Below, in pieces: positions 42,937 to 50,930 of a DNA stretch of 64,000 nt. Each line of letters opens with the position of its first letter. Position 1 is the first letter of the stretch. Source of the DNA: Fibrobacterota bacterium (GTDB lineage: Bacteria > Fibrobacterota > Chitinivibrionia > Chitinivibrionales > FEN-1185); the NCBI GenBank assembly GCA_003165595.1, contig PLWQ01000012.1, positions 551,012 to 615,011 of the forward strand. Direction: 5' to 3'. The notes beneath the pieces are model-generated. The model did no database searches. It was given only the letters and a program-made list of their open reading frames with translations, and was not told the origin of the DNA. The position numbers and the translations under genes were made by a program.

Positions 42937-42954
42937 ACAGAGGACACAGAGAAG
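42937..42954. repeat. ACCACRGAGG-type short repeat, divergent copy
   Basis: ACAGAGGACACAGAGAAG, inside a longer purine-rich stretch (42914-42958) with AAAGAACGCAAAGAA. It lies in the 134-base gap after the barrel-like protein gene, upstream of the tail-fibre-like gene. It resembles the copies at 11918 and 46002. Confidence 0.45.
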
Positions 42955-43005
42955 AGAATAGCGACGAGTTACCGTTCGTAAATATGTTTTGAGAGGAGAA
43001 ACTGC

Positions 43006-43749
43006 ATGGCAACCGAAAAGCATCCGCATTCCGAAACCGCCGGCGACGGCGAACTCACGCCGGCAAAGCTAAACGTCGCGAACGGCGCGCTGTACGCCGA
43101 TGGGACGGCCGTGGGCATCGGCACCACAACCCCGAAATCGGCGCTCGACGTGCGAACGTCTCTCGGCAGCACCGACCCCGTAGCCAGCGTGACCTACGCG
43201 GGCAGGGACGCCGTTGACAAGATCGCACTGCAGGCGGTGTCGATCCCTTGCCCGGACTACGGGACCGGCGGGTCGTTTCTGGGCGGAACCATCGGCATCA
43301 TCGCGCGCGCCGAGTCGAGAGGCGGCACAGGCGAGCGGGTGGGCGGCGAGTTCTGGGCGCAGCAGGGCAGGGCAACCTATGGGATCAAGGCGACCACATT
43401 CGGTTCGACAGATCCCGAGTCGGGCGTGCACATTGCCGGGTATTTCCACGCGGATCACGAGCAGAACCATGGTGAATTCTGGGCCGGGTATTTCCTGGGC
43501 CGGGTTCACATAAGCGAAAATGTGGGCATCGGTACCATGGCTCCCCGTGCAAAGCTTGACGTGGCCGGGAACGTGAGAATCGGCGGGGACAACAATTCGC
43601 TGGCGATCGAGCATCCCCAAGCGCCGAGGAGTTCGGATGACTCCATGGGTGAAAAGGGCCAGATCGCGTGGGATAACGAATTCCTTTATGTGAAAACCCA
43701 AGCCGGCGACAGGCATGTGTGGAAGAGGGCAAAACTGGAGGAGTGGTGA
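43006..43749 (+). CDS. tail-fibre/surface-protein-like repeat protein without signal peptide
   Basis: A 247-residue protein with two copies of the VGIGTxxPxxxLDV motif (AVGIGTTTPKSALDV near residue 36; NVGIGTMAPRAKLDV near 173), a pattern typical of trimeric beta-helical fibres in phage tails and bacterial surface proteins. No signal peptide is seen. GAGAGGAG precedes the ATG. The middle is Gly-rich (GTGGSFLGGTIGIIARAES). It could be a remnant of a phage-tail-like particle or an exported structural protein; no other tail genes are nearby. Confidence 0.65.
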   Translation: MATEKHPHSETAGDGELTPAKLNVANGALYADGTAVGIGTTTPKSALDVRTSLGSTDPVASVTYAGRDAVDKIALQAVSIPCPDYGTGGSFLGGTIGIIARAESRGGTGERVGGEFWAQQGRATYGIKATTFGSTDPESGVHIAGYFHADHEQNHGEFWAGYFLGRVHISENVGIGTMAPRAKLDVAGNVRIGGDNNSLAIEHPQAPRSSDDSMGEKGQIAWDNEFLYVKTQAGDRHVWKRAKLEEW

Positions 43750-43938
43750 GGAGGAGGTTTTGCCGGGGACAAGAAGGATTCGGAGCCTCACGTGAAAAGA
43801 CACTGGGAGTTGGGCGCAAAGCATGGCAATGGACTTTTGCGTTGACTTCTTGCACCCGCCGGTTGGACAATGTATTTTCTTACATGATATTACATTTCTC
43901 TACCATCCACCTTTTTTTCGCTGTTGCGGAGGGATCTC

Positions 43939-44217
43939 ATGGCCTTGACTAGCAAGACGGAACTGATCAAGTTGCAGAAGTCTTTGGGAACGGATGAAGC
44001 AATTGCCAAGAAGTTCAAAGTGACGAGGCAGGCTATCCACCAGCTTCGCCAGAAGTATGGCATCGAGTCGAGATATTCGGAAAACCCGAAGCGGAACAAA
44101 GAAATGATGTCGCTTTACAAAGCGGGAAAAACGGGAGCCGAGATAGCCAAGAAGTTCGGGCTGTCGGTTTCCCAGACGTACCGGTTGATCGGCGATGTAA
44201 AACGGAAGAAGAAGTGA
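43939..44217 (+). CDS. small tandem helix-turn-helix protein (copy B)
   Basis: A 92-residue paralogue of the protein at 22786-23055, with near-identical HTH units DEAIAKKFKVTRQAIHQLR and KTGAEIAKKFGLSVSQTYRL and a Lys/Arg end. The ATG at 43939 is chosen over 43924 by GGAGGG six bases upstream and by alignment with copy A. A terminator follows directly, so it is a single-gene unit. Probable DNA-binding protein. Confidence 0.75.
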   Translation: MALTSKTELIKLQKSLGTDEAIAKKFKVTRQAIHQLRQKYGIESRYSENPKRNKEMMSLYKAGKTGAEIAKKFGLSVSQTYRLIGDVKRKKK

Positions 44218-44237
44218 TCGTCCTCTAGTGAATTGTG

Positions 44238-44276
44238 AAAAGCACTCGTCTGCTTTCGGCAGGCCGGTGCTTTTTT
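44238..44276 (+). terminator. rho-independent terminator of the tandem-HTH gene
   Basis: Outer stem AAAAGCAC / GTGCTTTT (44238-44245 with 44267-44274) with an inner CTGC/GCAG pairing, running into a T6 stretch at 44271-44276. Confidence 0.75.
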
Positions 44277-44357
44277 ATTGCACGTCCTTCTGGGCGGCGC
44301 CCGAGCAACTCGCTCGCGTGAGCAGCACGGTGCTTCCTGCAACGGGGGCTCCCTAAT

Positions 44358-44501
44358 CTAACTCGCAAGGTCCAGTTTATGCTCGCGCACCAACCGCACG
44401 AAGGGAACAAAATCGCTGTTCGTGCGCCTGATTGCGGTGTTCGAATCCCTTGCATCCTCCAAACAGCAATGTCGGCAGTCAATGAGACATCTGCCGGTCA
44501 T
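44358..44501 (-). CDS. putative small cysteine-rich protein (47 residues)
   Basis: An ATG frame on the minus strand encoding 47 residues, ending in TAG. The start has CxxxCxxCC spacing (CLIDCRHCC), followed by an acidic-basic stretch EDARDSNTAIRRTN and FVPFVRLVREHKLDLAS. The residue composition looks protein-like. Only a weak GGGGATC precedes the start. It is divergent from the small zinc-ribbon gene at 44534 and lies past the terminator of the HTH gene. A metal-binding mini-protein is plausible; it may also be non-coding. Confidence 0.4.
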   Translation of the reverse strand: MTGRCLIDCRHCCLEDARDSNTAIRRTNSDFVPFVRLVREHKLDLAS

Positions 44502-44533
44502 GTGATCCCCGGAGTGTTCAAGGGAGATCCAGC

Positions 44534-44752
44534 GTGAACTACGCCCGGAAGATGTGGAAATCCCATTGCCCTGTCTGCAATACCAGCAGTAACGTTTATG
44601 TTTATGACACCGGCTTTAAATTCTGGCGTCGATTTATTGTCGGGAACAACCGTTTTGCGTGCGGGAAATGCAAGGTCACCTGGCGGCGCAGGAACCCGCA
44701 TTTCCATTTGTTGCTTCCTATAGACTCGCAAAGGAAAGACGGTACTCGGTGA
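44534..44752 (+). CDS. small zinc-ribbon protein
   Basis: A 72-residue basic protein starting at the GTG at 44534 (AGGGAGA upstream). It has SHCPVCNTSSNVYVY and FACGKCKVTWRRR, two CxxC knuckles 31 residues apart, predicting a structural zinc ribbon. The rest is rich in Arg, Lys and aromatics, suggesting nucleic-acid contact. Its stop overlaps the next start (GTGA), coupling it to the sigma-region-4-like protein. Confidence 0.6.
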   Translation: MNYARKMWKSHCPVCNTSSNVYVYDTGFKFWRRFIVGNNRFACGKCKVTWRRRNPHFHLLLPIDSQRKDGTR

Positions 44753-44982
44753 CGAATCTTAAAGACGGCATCATCGGCAGTGAAAAAAGGCAGTTGGGAA
44801 ACAGGCGCCTGATCGGGACAATGCTGTCGAAGCTCTCTCCCGGGGACCGTTTCATTCTCCTCAGCAGAGAGATTGAAGGACTCTCGTTCAAGGAGATTGC
44901 GCTGATTACCGGCGGGAAATCAGATGAAATCGGCAAACGTTGTCAGCGGATCAAGGATGAACTGCGCAAGTATTTGGATTGA
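44749..44982 (+). CDS. stand-alone sigma-70 region 4-like HTH protein
   Basis: A 77-residue protein from the GTG at 44749, overlapping the upstream stop by four bases. [20 protein letters not shown], then [12 protein letters not shown] and [16 protein letters not shown], match region 4 of extracytoplasmic-function sigma factors (the L-x-E-I-A HTH). Region 2 is missing, and the preceding gene does not supply it, so this is not a functional sigma factor alone. It could bind -35-like DNA or the RNA polymerase beta flap together with its zinc-ribbon partner. Confidence 0.6.
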   Translation: MTNLKDGIIGSEKRQLGNRRLIGTMLSKLSPGDRFILLSREIEGLSFKEIALITGGKSDEIGKRCQRIKDELRKYLD

Positions 44983-45142
44983 CTCTGCGCAATCGTTGGG
45001 CATGCAAATCGATCAATTAGTTTCCGCATCTCCGTCTCCAGAATACACTCCGGACACAAATGCGGCCCGACATCGCGGATCTCCGTCATTTATTTTTATG
45101 ATAACCCGGTTTCCAACCAATCCTCATCACCCTGGAGCCGAA

Positions 45143-46042
45143 ATGCCCCCACTCATTCTCGACGGAACCTCGCTGGCAAAATCGATCGAAGGGTCTCTCA
45201 AACTCCGCGTTGAAGCAATTGCAAAAAGATCCGGCGCGCTGCCCATTCTTGCCACCATTCTCGTAGGCGGCGACCCGGCCAGCGCTACGTACGTGAAGAT
45301 GAAGGGCAATGCCTGCGCCCGCGTCGGCATGGCGTCGAAAAAGGTTGAGCTTCCCGATTCGACAACCACGGCGGAGTTGCTTGCGGCGATCGACAGGCTC
45401 AACGCGGACCCCAACGTCCACGGCATACTGTTGCAGCATCCGGTGCCGAAGCATATCGACGAGCGCCAGTGCTTCGACAGAATCGCGCTTGCCAAGGACG
45501 TTGACGGCGTCACCTGCCTGGGGTTTGGCCGCATGGCAATGGGCGAGGCCGCGTACGGCAGCGCCACGCCCGCGGGCATCATGACCATTCTCGACCACTA
45601 CAAAATTTCCCTGGCAGGGGCGCATGCCGTGGTAGTAGGCCGAAGCCCGATTCTGGGCAAGCCCATGGCCATGATGCTTCTTAACAAACACGCAACGGTT
45701 ACTATTTGTCATTCAAGGACAAAAGACCTTGCCGACATCGTTCGCACCGCCGATGTCGTGGTAGGCGCGGTGGGAAAACCGAAATTCATCCGGGCCGACT
45801 GGATCAAGCCGGGCGCCGTGATCGTTGACGCCGGGTATCATCCCGGCAAGATGGGCGATGTCGATCTCGAAGCCGCCGCCCCGACGTCGTGCGCCTATAC
45901 GCCCGTTCCGGGTGGCGTGGGACCAATGACGATAGTGACGCTCATGCGGCAGACGGTTGAGGCGGCCGAGGCGGCGTGCGGGATACAAAAGGAAAAGACT
46001 CACCACGGAGGCACAGAGAAGAAGTTGAAAGTTCAAAGTTGA
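45143..46042 (+). CDS. folD: bifunctional methylenetetrahydrofolate dehydrogenase/cyclohydrolase
   Basis: A 299-residue FolD, interconverting methylene-, methenyl- and formyl-tetrahydrofolate in the cytoplasm. Signatures: [16 protein letters not shown] with the catalytic Lys, GILLQHPVP (the more common form is GxxVQLPLP), [22 protein letters not shown] and [14 protein letters not shown]. The ATG at 45143 follows TGGAG. The conserved domain ends near residue 283. The last about 16 residues ([16 protein letters not shown]) are encoded by a short intergenic-type repeat (ACCACGGAGG... and GTTGAAAGTT), so the natural stop has apparently been replaced. Confidence 0.93.
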   Translation: MPPLILDGTSLAKSIEGSLKLRVEAIAKRSGALPILATILVGGDPASATYVKMKGNACARVGMASKKVELPDSTTTAELLAAIDRLNADPNVHGILLQHPVPKHIDERQCFDRIALAKDVDGVTCLGFGRMAMGEAAYGSATPAGIMTILDHYKISLAGAHAVVVGRSPILGKPMAMMLLNKHATVTICHSRTKDLADIVRTADVVVGAVGKPKFIRADWIKPGAVIVDAGYHPGKMGDVDLEAAAPTSCAYTPVPGGVGPMTIVTLMRQTVEAAEAACGIQKEKTHHGGTEKKLKVQS

Positions 46043-46050
46043 AAGTTGAC
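46002..46050. repeat. short repeats at the folD 3' end
   Basis: ACCACGGAGGCACAGAG (46002-46018) is 16/17 identical to 11918-11934. It is followed directly by a run of GTTGAAAGTT units (46023-46050), related to the repeats at 26660 and 46535. The folD stop codon lies inside this second block. Confidence 0.55.
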
Positions 46051-46185
46051 AGCAGGGAGGCTATTCATGACGCGCCGAGTTTGCCCTAAATCTGTCGGCG
46101 GGAGCCATAGGCAAGCACAAGGGTATTTGGCGCGTCCTGCAAAAGGCCGAAGGAATGTATGCAATCCGCCCTCTGCACGCCTTGA

Positions 46186-46222
46186 CTTTGTCACTTAGTT
46201 ACTCTGCTACTTTGTTACTTCT
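46186..46222. repeat. GTAACAAAGT-type short repeat at a gene 3' end
   Basis: On the minus strand this reads AGTAACAAAGTAGCAGAGTA followed by ACTAAGTGACAAAGTC, a low-complexity tandem of GTAAC/GTGAC and AAAG units. The stop codon of the minus-strand gene at 46215-46442 lies within it. Confidence 0.45.
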
Positions 46223-46442
46223 TCTGCTTGACAACAAGCACTGCGGCCGCGGCAAGCGCGATGAGGACAACCACGGGAAGCCTGCGCTGAATGTGCGACG
46301 GAATGTCGTGCCATGGAATATGCCTTGCCCCGAGGTTAAGCGGCAGCACTTCGATCACGAAGAACATCAGCATCACGAGACAGAACAGGAGCAGGAACTG
46401 AGCGGGTTTCCGGTTCTTCCAGGACTTGGGTTCGCCGGGCAT
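46215..46442 (-). CDS. small two-helix membrane protein
   Basis: A 75-residue protein from the ATG at 46442 (AAGGTGAAAG upstream). Two transmembrane segments, FLLLFCLVMLMFFVIEVLPL and LPVVVLIALAAAAVLVV, flank a short loop containing HIPWHDIPSHIQRR; the C-terminus is Lys-rich. No family was recognised. Its end coincides with a GTAACAAAGT-type repeat. Confidence 0.6.
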   Translation of the reverse strand: MPGEPKSWKNRKPAQFLLLFCLVMLMFFVIEVLPLNLGARHIPWHDIPSHIQRRLPVVVLIALAAAAVLVVKQKK

Positions 46443-46534
46443 GGAGTCTTTCACCTTTCCTTGACGAGCGACAACAACACGTCGCCCGCACAAATCCGCT
46501 CTTTGACTTTTCTACGACTCCCCGACCCAACTCT

Positions 46535-46569
46535 TCTTTTCAACTTCTCAACTCTTCAACTTTCTTCTC
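46535..46569. repeat. AAGAGTTGAGAAGTT-type 3'-end repeat, copy 2
   Basis: On the minus strand this contains TGAAGAGTTGAGAAGTT, identical to 26661-26677. It lies two bases beyond the stop of the minus-strand gene at 46572-47303. Confidence 0.55.
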
Positions 46570-46571
46570 TG

Positions 46572-47303
46572 CTATATCCTCACCATCAGCGCAAGCTTGA
46601 TTGCGTTGTACAGCGACTTGACAAGCGGTGGAGCGTAGATGCGGCGCGCATACTTCACGATGTCTTTGTCGGGTTTCTTTTCCCTCTTGAGCATGGAATA
46701 CAGGATGGGTCGTCCGGTGTCGCTTTTCCCGACGCGTTCGTACACGAGCCGGCCGTTCTTGTCCCATATCTGCACGTGAAAACTCGTCTTTGCGGTGAAT
46801 GATGTCGGCCGCTCGTAGGCGGGTCCGAACCTGTCGCCCCGCCAGCCCCGGGGCCTGATTGCCACATGCCTTATTTCGAGGGCATACGGCACAATCACAA
46901 GGTCGGCGTTGTACTTTGCCGCGAGCCGCCGCACCTGCATGGAAATAAGCTGCACGTAGGTGGTGTCGTTGTCGAGCATGGAATAGCCGCTTCGCCTGAA
47001 TACCGCCAACGAATCTGATCCGTCGTGCCCCCAACGGCACATCTTGAAATTCCGCGAAACCTCGTACCCGAGAAGTCCGTTGGCAGCCTCGATGAAAAAC
47101 GAATCGTTGAACAAGGTGTCGGGTGCGGAGGCTGTATTATCCACGTAGGCGACGTGCAGACTGTCCAGGGGAATGCACAAAGCAGTCTTGCCCTGGTCAA
47201 GCAGGATGTTCGACGGATCGTTGGAGTAGCCGGCCATTCTTCCCGCACAGCTGCAGAGGATGAGACAGGCACCAAGGACGGTTGGGAGTTGCATTGGCTT
47301 CAT
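46572..47303 (-). CDS. lipoprotein of unknown function
   Basis: A 243-residue protein with a lipoprotein signal (VLGACLILCSCAG). The middle (SMQVRRLAAKYNADLVIVPYALEIRHVAI) resembles the alpha/beta core of outer-membrane LpoB/CsgG-like lipoproteins, but this is weak. The segment SFHVQIWDKNGRLVYERVGKS is a likely beta hairpin. The first ATG at 47303 or the one three codons later starts it. It lies upstream of the small membrane-protein gene on the same strand, 129 bases apart. Function unknown. Confidence 0.6.
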   Translation of the reverse strand: MKPMQLPTVLGACLILCSCAGRMAGYSNDPSNILLDQGKTALCIPLDSLHVAYVDNTASAPDTLFNDSFFIEAANGLLGYEVSRNFKMCRWGHDGSDSLAVFRRSGYSMLDNDTTYVQLISMQVRRLAAKYNADLVIVPYALEIRHVAIRPRGWRGDRFGPAYERPTSFTAKTSFHVQIWDKNGRLVYERVGKSDTGRPILYSMLKREKKPDKDIVKYARRIYAPPLVKSLYNAIKLALMVRI

Positions 47304-47524
47304 GGTTGTTTCGTTCGGTTTGCAAGAGATGTGGGTCGCAAATGTATTTTCCTGTTAACGCTTCCCCGTAAAAGATAGATCATCGGAGGGCCTGGCCGGT
47401 AACCGGGATTTCACGGAGGAAGATCCTCGGGTTTTCCATGCGGCTGCGCCCGCGGTCGATCTCTGTTTTCCCGTGCGCCCATCAAAAAAACATATCTTCG
47501 ACATTCCCCGGAAAGGAGTGGCAG

Positions 47525-48298
47525 ATGAACAAACAACTGTTAACGCTTCTTTCGATTGTGTGCGTCGTCGTGATTATCGGCGTGATCGCATTTGTCGTTG
47601 CGCCCAAGAAGGCCGCCTCCAAGGAGGTGAAGGCTGCGCAGACGCAGGAGCAGTCTGGACAATTCGAAGCGGCGATGTCGTCGTATTCCGCGGCGCTTCT
47701 GAATCTCTCGGATGGACGAAGGTTCCCCGGCATTCCCGACAAGACCACTGCCGCAAACCTCAATCCAAAAACATGGGAGACCCCAATTGCCGAATTCGTG
47801 GACTGGCTGAATGTGGACAAGAAGATCTCGGCCGATGCTTCGGTTCTTGTTGACGGCCTCACCCGTTGCATGCCCCAGGTGAAATACGAAAACTTCGTGT
47901 TTGACTTCAAGATGAAAAAAGCGTCCATGGCCGATTACAAGGCGCTCTGGCAGCAAGTATTCTGCCCCGAACCGGATTGTCCGGCAGGGACCATCGAAAA
48001 AGCGTTTACGCAGGGGGACGTCATAGCCACCCTGAGAGGAAATTCCATCTATTCGTACAGCCTAAGCTTTGTAAACGTTGAATCCGGAAAGCGGACCGAT
48101 GTTCCCGTTGAACAGGACATGAATCCGTCTTTTCTCCTGAAACCGGGGAAATACTGCGTTATTGTCAAGAGCACCACCATGTTCCAGGATAAACGCGAAT
48201 GGATCTCGGGCCAGGAAGCGGTGCCGTTTGCAGTGCCCGATTCGGTGACCGTGATGTCGGCGCTCTTGAGGACCGAGGTGGGAAGAGCCAGGAAATAG
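47525..48298 (+). CDS. membrane-anchored periplasmic protein of unknown function
   Basis: A 257-residue protein with one N-terminal transmembrane anchor (LLTLLSIVCVVVIIGVIAFVV) and a helical TPR-like start (AAQTQEQSGQFEAAMSSYSAALLNL). The rest has four cysteines and a probable beta-sandwich end (FLLKPGKYCVIVKSTT). AAAGGAG precedes the ATG at 47525. It is monocistronic; a perfect 9-bp hairpin follows the stop. No family was recognised. Confidence 0.6.
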   Translation: MNKQLLTLLSIVCVVVIIGVIAFVVAPKKAASKEVKAAQTQEQSGQFEAAMSSYSAALLNLSDGRRFPGIPDKTTAANLNPKTWETPIAEFVDWLNVDKKISADASVLVDGLTRCMPQVKYENFVFDFKMKKASMADYKALWQQVFCPEPDCPAGTIEKAFTQGDVIATLRGNSIYSYSLSFVNVESGKRTDVPVEQDMNPSFLLKPGKYCVIVKSTTMFQDKREWISGQEAVPFAVPDSVTVMSALLRTEVGRARK

Positions 48299-48306
48299 GG
48301 TAAAGA

Positions 48307-48335
48307 AATTGTTGAGGGGGTGCGAATCAACAATT
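48307..48335 (+). other. perfect 9-bp inverted repeat after the 47525-48298 gene
   Basis: AATTGTTGA, an 11-base loop beginning GGGGG, then TCAACAATT. It starts eight bases past the stop, without a T-run. Possible RNA-stabilising hairpin or regulator site. Confidence 0.5.
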
Positions 48336-48412
48336 GGTGGCCTCAGAATTTGGCGTACGTGTCCCGGACATTCTCAGCGGGAGCGTCCTAGAGCGGCAGG
48401 GTTGCTGCGGGG

Positions 48413-48449
48413 GGCCGGCATCTCCAAGTGAGATAGGGGAACACCGGCC
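48413..48449. ncRNA. candidate structured RNA element
   Basis: GGCCGG (48413-48418) pairs with CCGGCC (48444-48449) and encloses a second stem ATCTC / GAGAT with loop CAAGT; a purine-rich AGGGGAACA lies on the 3' side of the internal loop. A short GCAG/CTGC stem precedes it. The shape suggests a folded RNA; class and strand are uncertain. Confidence 0.3.
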
Positions 48450-48754
48450 GTCCCAACCGGCTTTGCGCCCCAAATCACCCTAACCATCTCGTAACCACAC
48501 ATATCTTTCTCCCACGCCTACCGGAATTTATTTTGTAATACCGTCGGACCTTATTCTTTTTCTGCCCCGCGAACAAACGCTATGATTTCAACACGGTTAT
48601 TTCCTGAAACAGTCATTACGCCCATTTCTCATCAATACAACTATGTACCATTATTTCACAAAATAATGAGGAGGTGACTGGACCGCAGTAGGCTCACGTT
48701 TTTTATCATGCAATAGGACGATTTCCGACAACACTCAACTGAGGAGAAGCACGA

Positions 48755-50827
48755 ATGAATTACATCACCTGGTTTGCTCTCGGAGCTGGCGCTCTGGGAG
48801 TTTTGTATGCTCTCTTTACCGCCGGATGGATCATGAAACAGCCCAGCGGCTCCGACCGAATGAAGGAGATTTCCGCCGCTGTTCGCGAGGGAGCCTCCGC
48901 GTTTCTCAGCCGTGAATACCGCACCGTTGCCATGGTCGCGGTGGTCATGGTGGTACTTCTATATTTTCTCGGATTGTGGACGGCTGTTGGTTTCATCATC
49001 GGCACGGTTGGATCGGCTGTTGCAGGGTATATCGGCATGATGGTATCGGTCCGCTCAAACGTGAGGACCGCCGAAGCGGCAAAAGGCGGACTTCAGAAGG
49101 CGCTGACTCTTGCATTCAAGGGCGGATCGGTGACCGGACTCATGGTTGTCGGCCTCGGCCTGCTCGGCGTTACCGGATACTATCTCCTTATGAAGCACAT
49201 TCCGGGCGTAACCGTGGACGACAGGTTCCACGCGCTTGTAGGGCTCGGATTCGGCTGCTCACTCATGAGTGTGTTTGCCCGTATCGCCGGCGGCATCTAC
49301 ACCAAGGCTGCGGATGTCGGCGCAGACCTTGTTGGTAAAGTTGAGGCTGGAATTCCCGAAGATGATCCGCGCAATCCCGCCGTTATCGCAGACAACGTAG
49401 GCGACAATGTTGGCGACTGCGCCGGCATGGCCGCAGATCTTTACGAAACGTACACGGTAACCATTGTTGCGGCGATCCTTCTTGCAAAGACCGTGTTCGG
49501 CGCGGAAAGCAAGTGGGTGGAATTTCCGCTGCTTATCGGCGGCATTTCCATTATCGCTTCGATCATCGGAACATACTTTGTAAAGATGGGAAAGAAGCAG
49601 TACATCATGGGAGCGCTGTACAAGGGGCTGGCGGTTTCCGGCGGACTTGCCGCAATCGCGTTCTACTTTGTCTCCGATCTCTTTCTCAAGCGCCTGCCCG
49701 TAGACCAGCAAGCGTTCTCGGCAATGAGCGTTTTCTCCATGGCGGTGATCGGCCTTGTACTTACCGGCCTCATCGTGATGATCACCGAGTACTTCACCTC
49801 CACGAGTTTCAATCCTGTCAAGCACATCGCAAGTGCGAGCCAGACCGGACACGCGACGAACATCATCGCCGGACTTGCCGTATCGATGAAATCGACCGCG
49901 CTTCCGGCCCTTGTGATCTGTGGGGCAATCGGCGGCGCTTACCTTATTGGAACCCACAGCGCCATTGCACATAATTTTCCCAATCCTGTTGTCGCCGGCC
50001 TGTTCGCAATTGCGCTTTCCGCAGTCGCAATGTTATCCATGACCGGCATCATCGTGTCCATCGACTCCTACGGTCCGATCACCGACAACGCCGGCGGCAT
50101 CGCCGAAATGGCAGAGCTGCCCGAGGCGGTCCGGAACATCACCGACCCGCTCGACGCGGTCGGAAACACAACCAAGGCGGTGACAAAAGGGTATGCCATC
50201 GGTTCGGCGGCCCTTGCCGCTCTCGTGCTGTTTGCCGAATACTCACGTTCCTTTCCAGGAGTCGTAAGCTTTGACCTTTCGAACCCGAAAGTCCTCATCG
50301 GGCTTTTCATCGGCGGCCTTCTGCCCTTCTATTTCGGCTCGCTTCTGATGGAAGCGGTGGGCACGGCAGCCGGTGGGGTTGTTGAAGAAGTACGGCGCCA
50401 GTTCAAGGCGTTCCCCGGCATCATGGCAGGTACGCAAAAGCCCCAGTATGGCACCTGTGTTGACATTGTGACGAAAGGTGCGATCAAGCAGATGATGCTT
50501 CCTGCACTCCTTCCCGTTGCAGTGCCCATCGTTGTCGGGCTCGTTCCGGGCCTGGGCAAAGAAGCGCTCGGCGGCGTGCTTATCGGCGCGATCATCACGG
50601 GGCTGTTCCAGGCCATTGCCATGACGTCGGGCGGCGGCGCATGGGACAATGCCAAGAAGTACATCGAGAACGGCGCATTCGGCGGCAAAGGCTCCGACGC
50701 GCATAAAGCGGCCGTTACCGGAGACACCGTAGGCGATCCCTACAAAGACACGGCCGGACCGGCCATCAACCCGATGATCAAGGTTGTCAATATCGTCGCT
50801 CTCTTGATTGTTCCGCTTATCAAGTAG
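48755..50827 (+). CDS. hppA: membrane-bound proton-translocating pyrophosphatase (predicted K+-independent)
   Basis: A 690-residue, about 16-helix inner-membrane pump coupling pyrophosphate hydrolysis to ion transport. The substrate-binding core [19 protein letters not shown], then [18 protein letters not shown], is intact, as are the C-terminal [13 protein letters not shown] and [18 protein letters not shown]. The segment [18 protein letters not shown] carries Lys474 where K+-dependent enzymes have Ala, so K+-independent activity, usually proton pumping, is predicted. GAGGAG precedes the ATG. A strong terminator follows, so it is a single-gene unit. Gives the cell an energy-saving route from biosynthetic pyrophosphate. 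Confidence 0.96.
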   Translation: MNYITWFALGAGALGVLYALFTAGWIMKQPSGSDRMKEISAAVREGASAFLSREYRTVAMVAVVMVVLLYFLGLWTAVGFIIGTVGSAVAGYIGMMVSVRSNVRTAEAAKGGLQKALTLAFKGGSVTGLMVVGLGLLGVTGYYLLMKHIPGVTVDDRFHALVGLGFGCSLMSVFARIAGGIYTKAADVGADLVGKVEAGIPEDDPRNPAVIADNVGDNVGDCAGMAADLYETYTVTIVAAILLAKTVFGAESKWVEFPLLIGGISIIASIIGTYFVKMGKKQYIMGALYKGLAVSGGLAAIAFYFVSDLFLKRLPVDQQAFSAMSVFSMAVIGLVLTGLIVMITEYFTSTSFNPVKHIASASQTGHATNIIAGLAVSMKSTALPALVICGAIGGAYLIGTHSAIAHNFPNPVVAGLFAIALSAVAMLSMTGIIVSIDSYGPITDNAGGIAEMAELPEAVRNITDPLDAVGNTTKAVTKGYAIGSAALAALVLFAEYSRSFPGVVSFDLSNPKVLIGLFIGGLLPFYFGSLLMEAVGTAAGGVVEEVRRQFKAFPGIMAGTQKPQYGTCVDIVTKGAIKQMMLPALLPVAVPIVVGLVPGLGKEALGGVLIGAIITGLFQAIAMTSGGGAWDNAKKYIENGAFGGKGSDAHKAAVTGDTVGDPYKDTAGPAINPMIKVVNIVALLIVPLIK

Positions 50828-50854
50828 GCCCTTTTGGTACGAATGTGCGGAGGA

Positions 50855-50885
50855 ACGGCAGGGGCGCAGGCTCCTGCCGTTTTTG
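50855..50885 (+). terminator. rho-independent terminator of hppA
   Basis: An 8-bp perfect stem ACGGCAGG / CCTGCCGT (50855-50862 with 50873-50880) followed by TTTTT, 27 bases after the stop. Confidence 0.85.
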
Positions 50886-50930
50886 GTTCCTGGATCTTGA
50901 CAACCGCAAAACCCGGCGGAGAAGGTTTGC

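Larger units (their letters stand above)
48299..48754. other. 456-base non-coding region before hppA with several hairpins
   Basis: No ORF with coding character was seen. It holds a hairpin at 48307-48335 (AATTGTTGA / TCAACAATT), a compound stem at 48413-48449 (GGCCGG / CCGGCC enclosing ATCTC / GAGAT), a perfect hairpin at 48649-48668 (CATTATTT / AAATAATG, loop CACA), an isolated AGGAGG right after it, and the hppA ribosome site TGAGGAGAAG. Elements may belong to a structured leader or to a small RNA gene. No known riboswitch consensus was recognised. Confidence 0.5.

Noticed and set aside
44441-44466. GTGTTCGAATCCC, resembling a tRNA T-arm
   Set aside because: The flanking bases do not form a five-base-pair T stem, and no acceptor, D or anticodon stem can be drawn; the sequence reads better as codons of the minus-strand 47-residue frame.
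44749-44982. Complete ECF sigma factor
   Set aside because: Only region 4 is present; no region 2 sequence is found in any frame of the preceding 200 bases, so a frameshifted full-length sigma factor is not supported.
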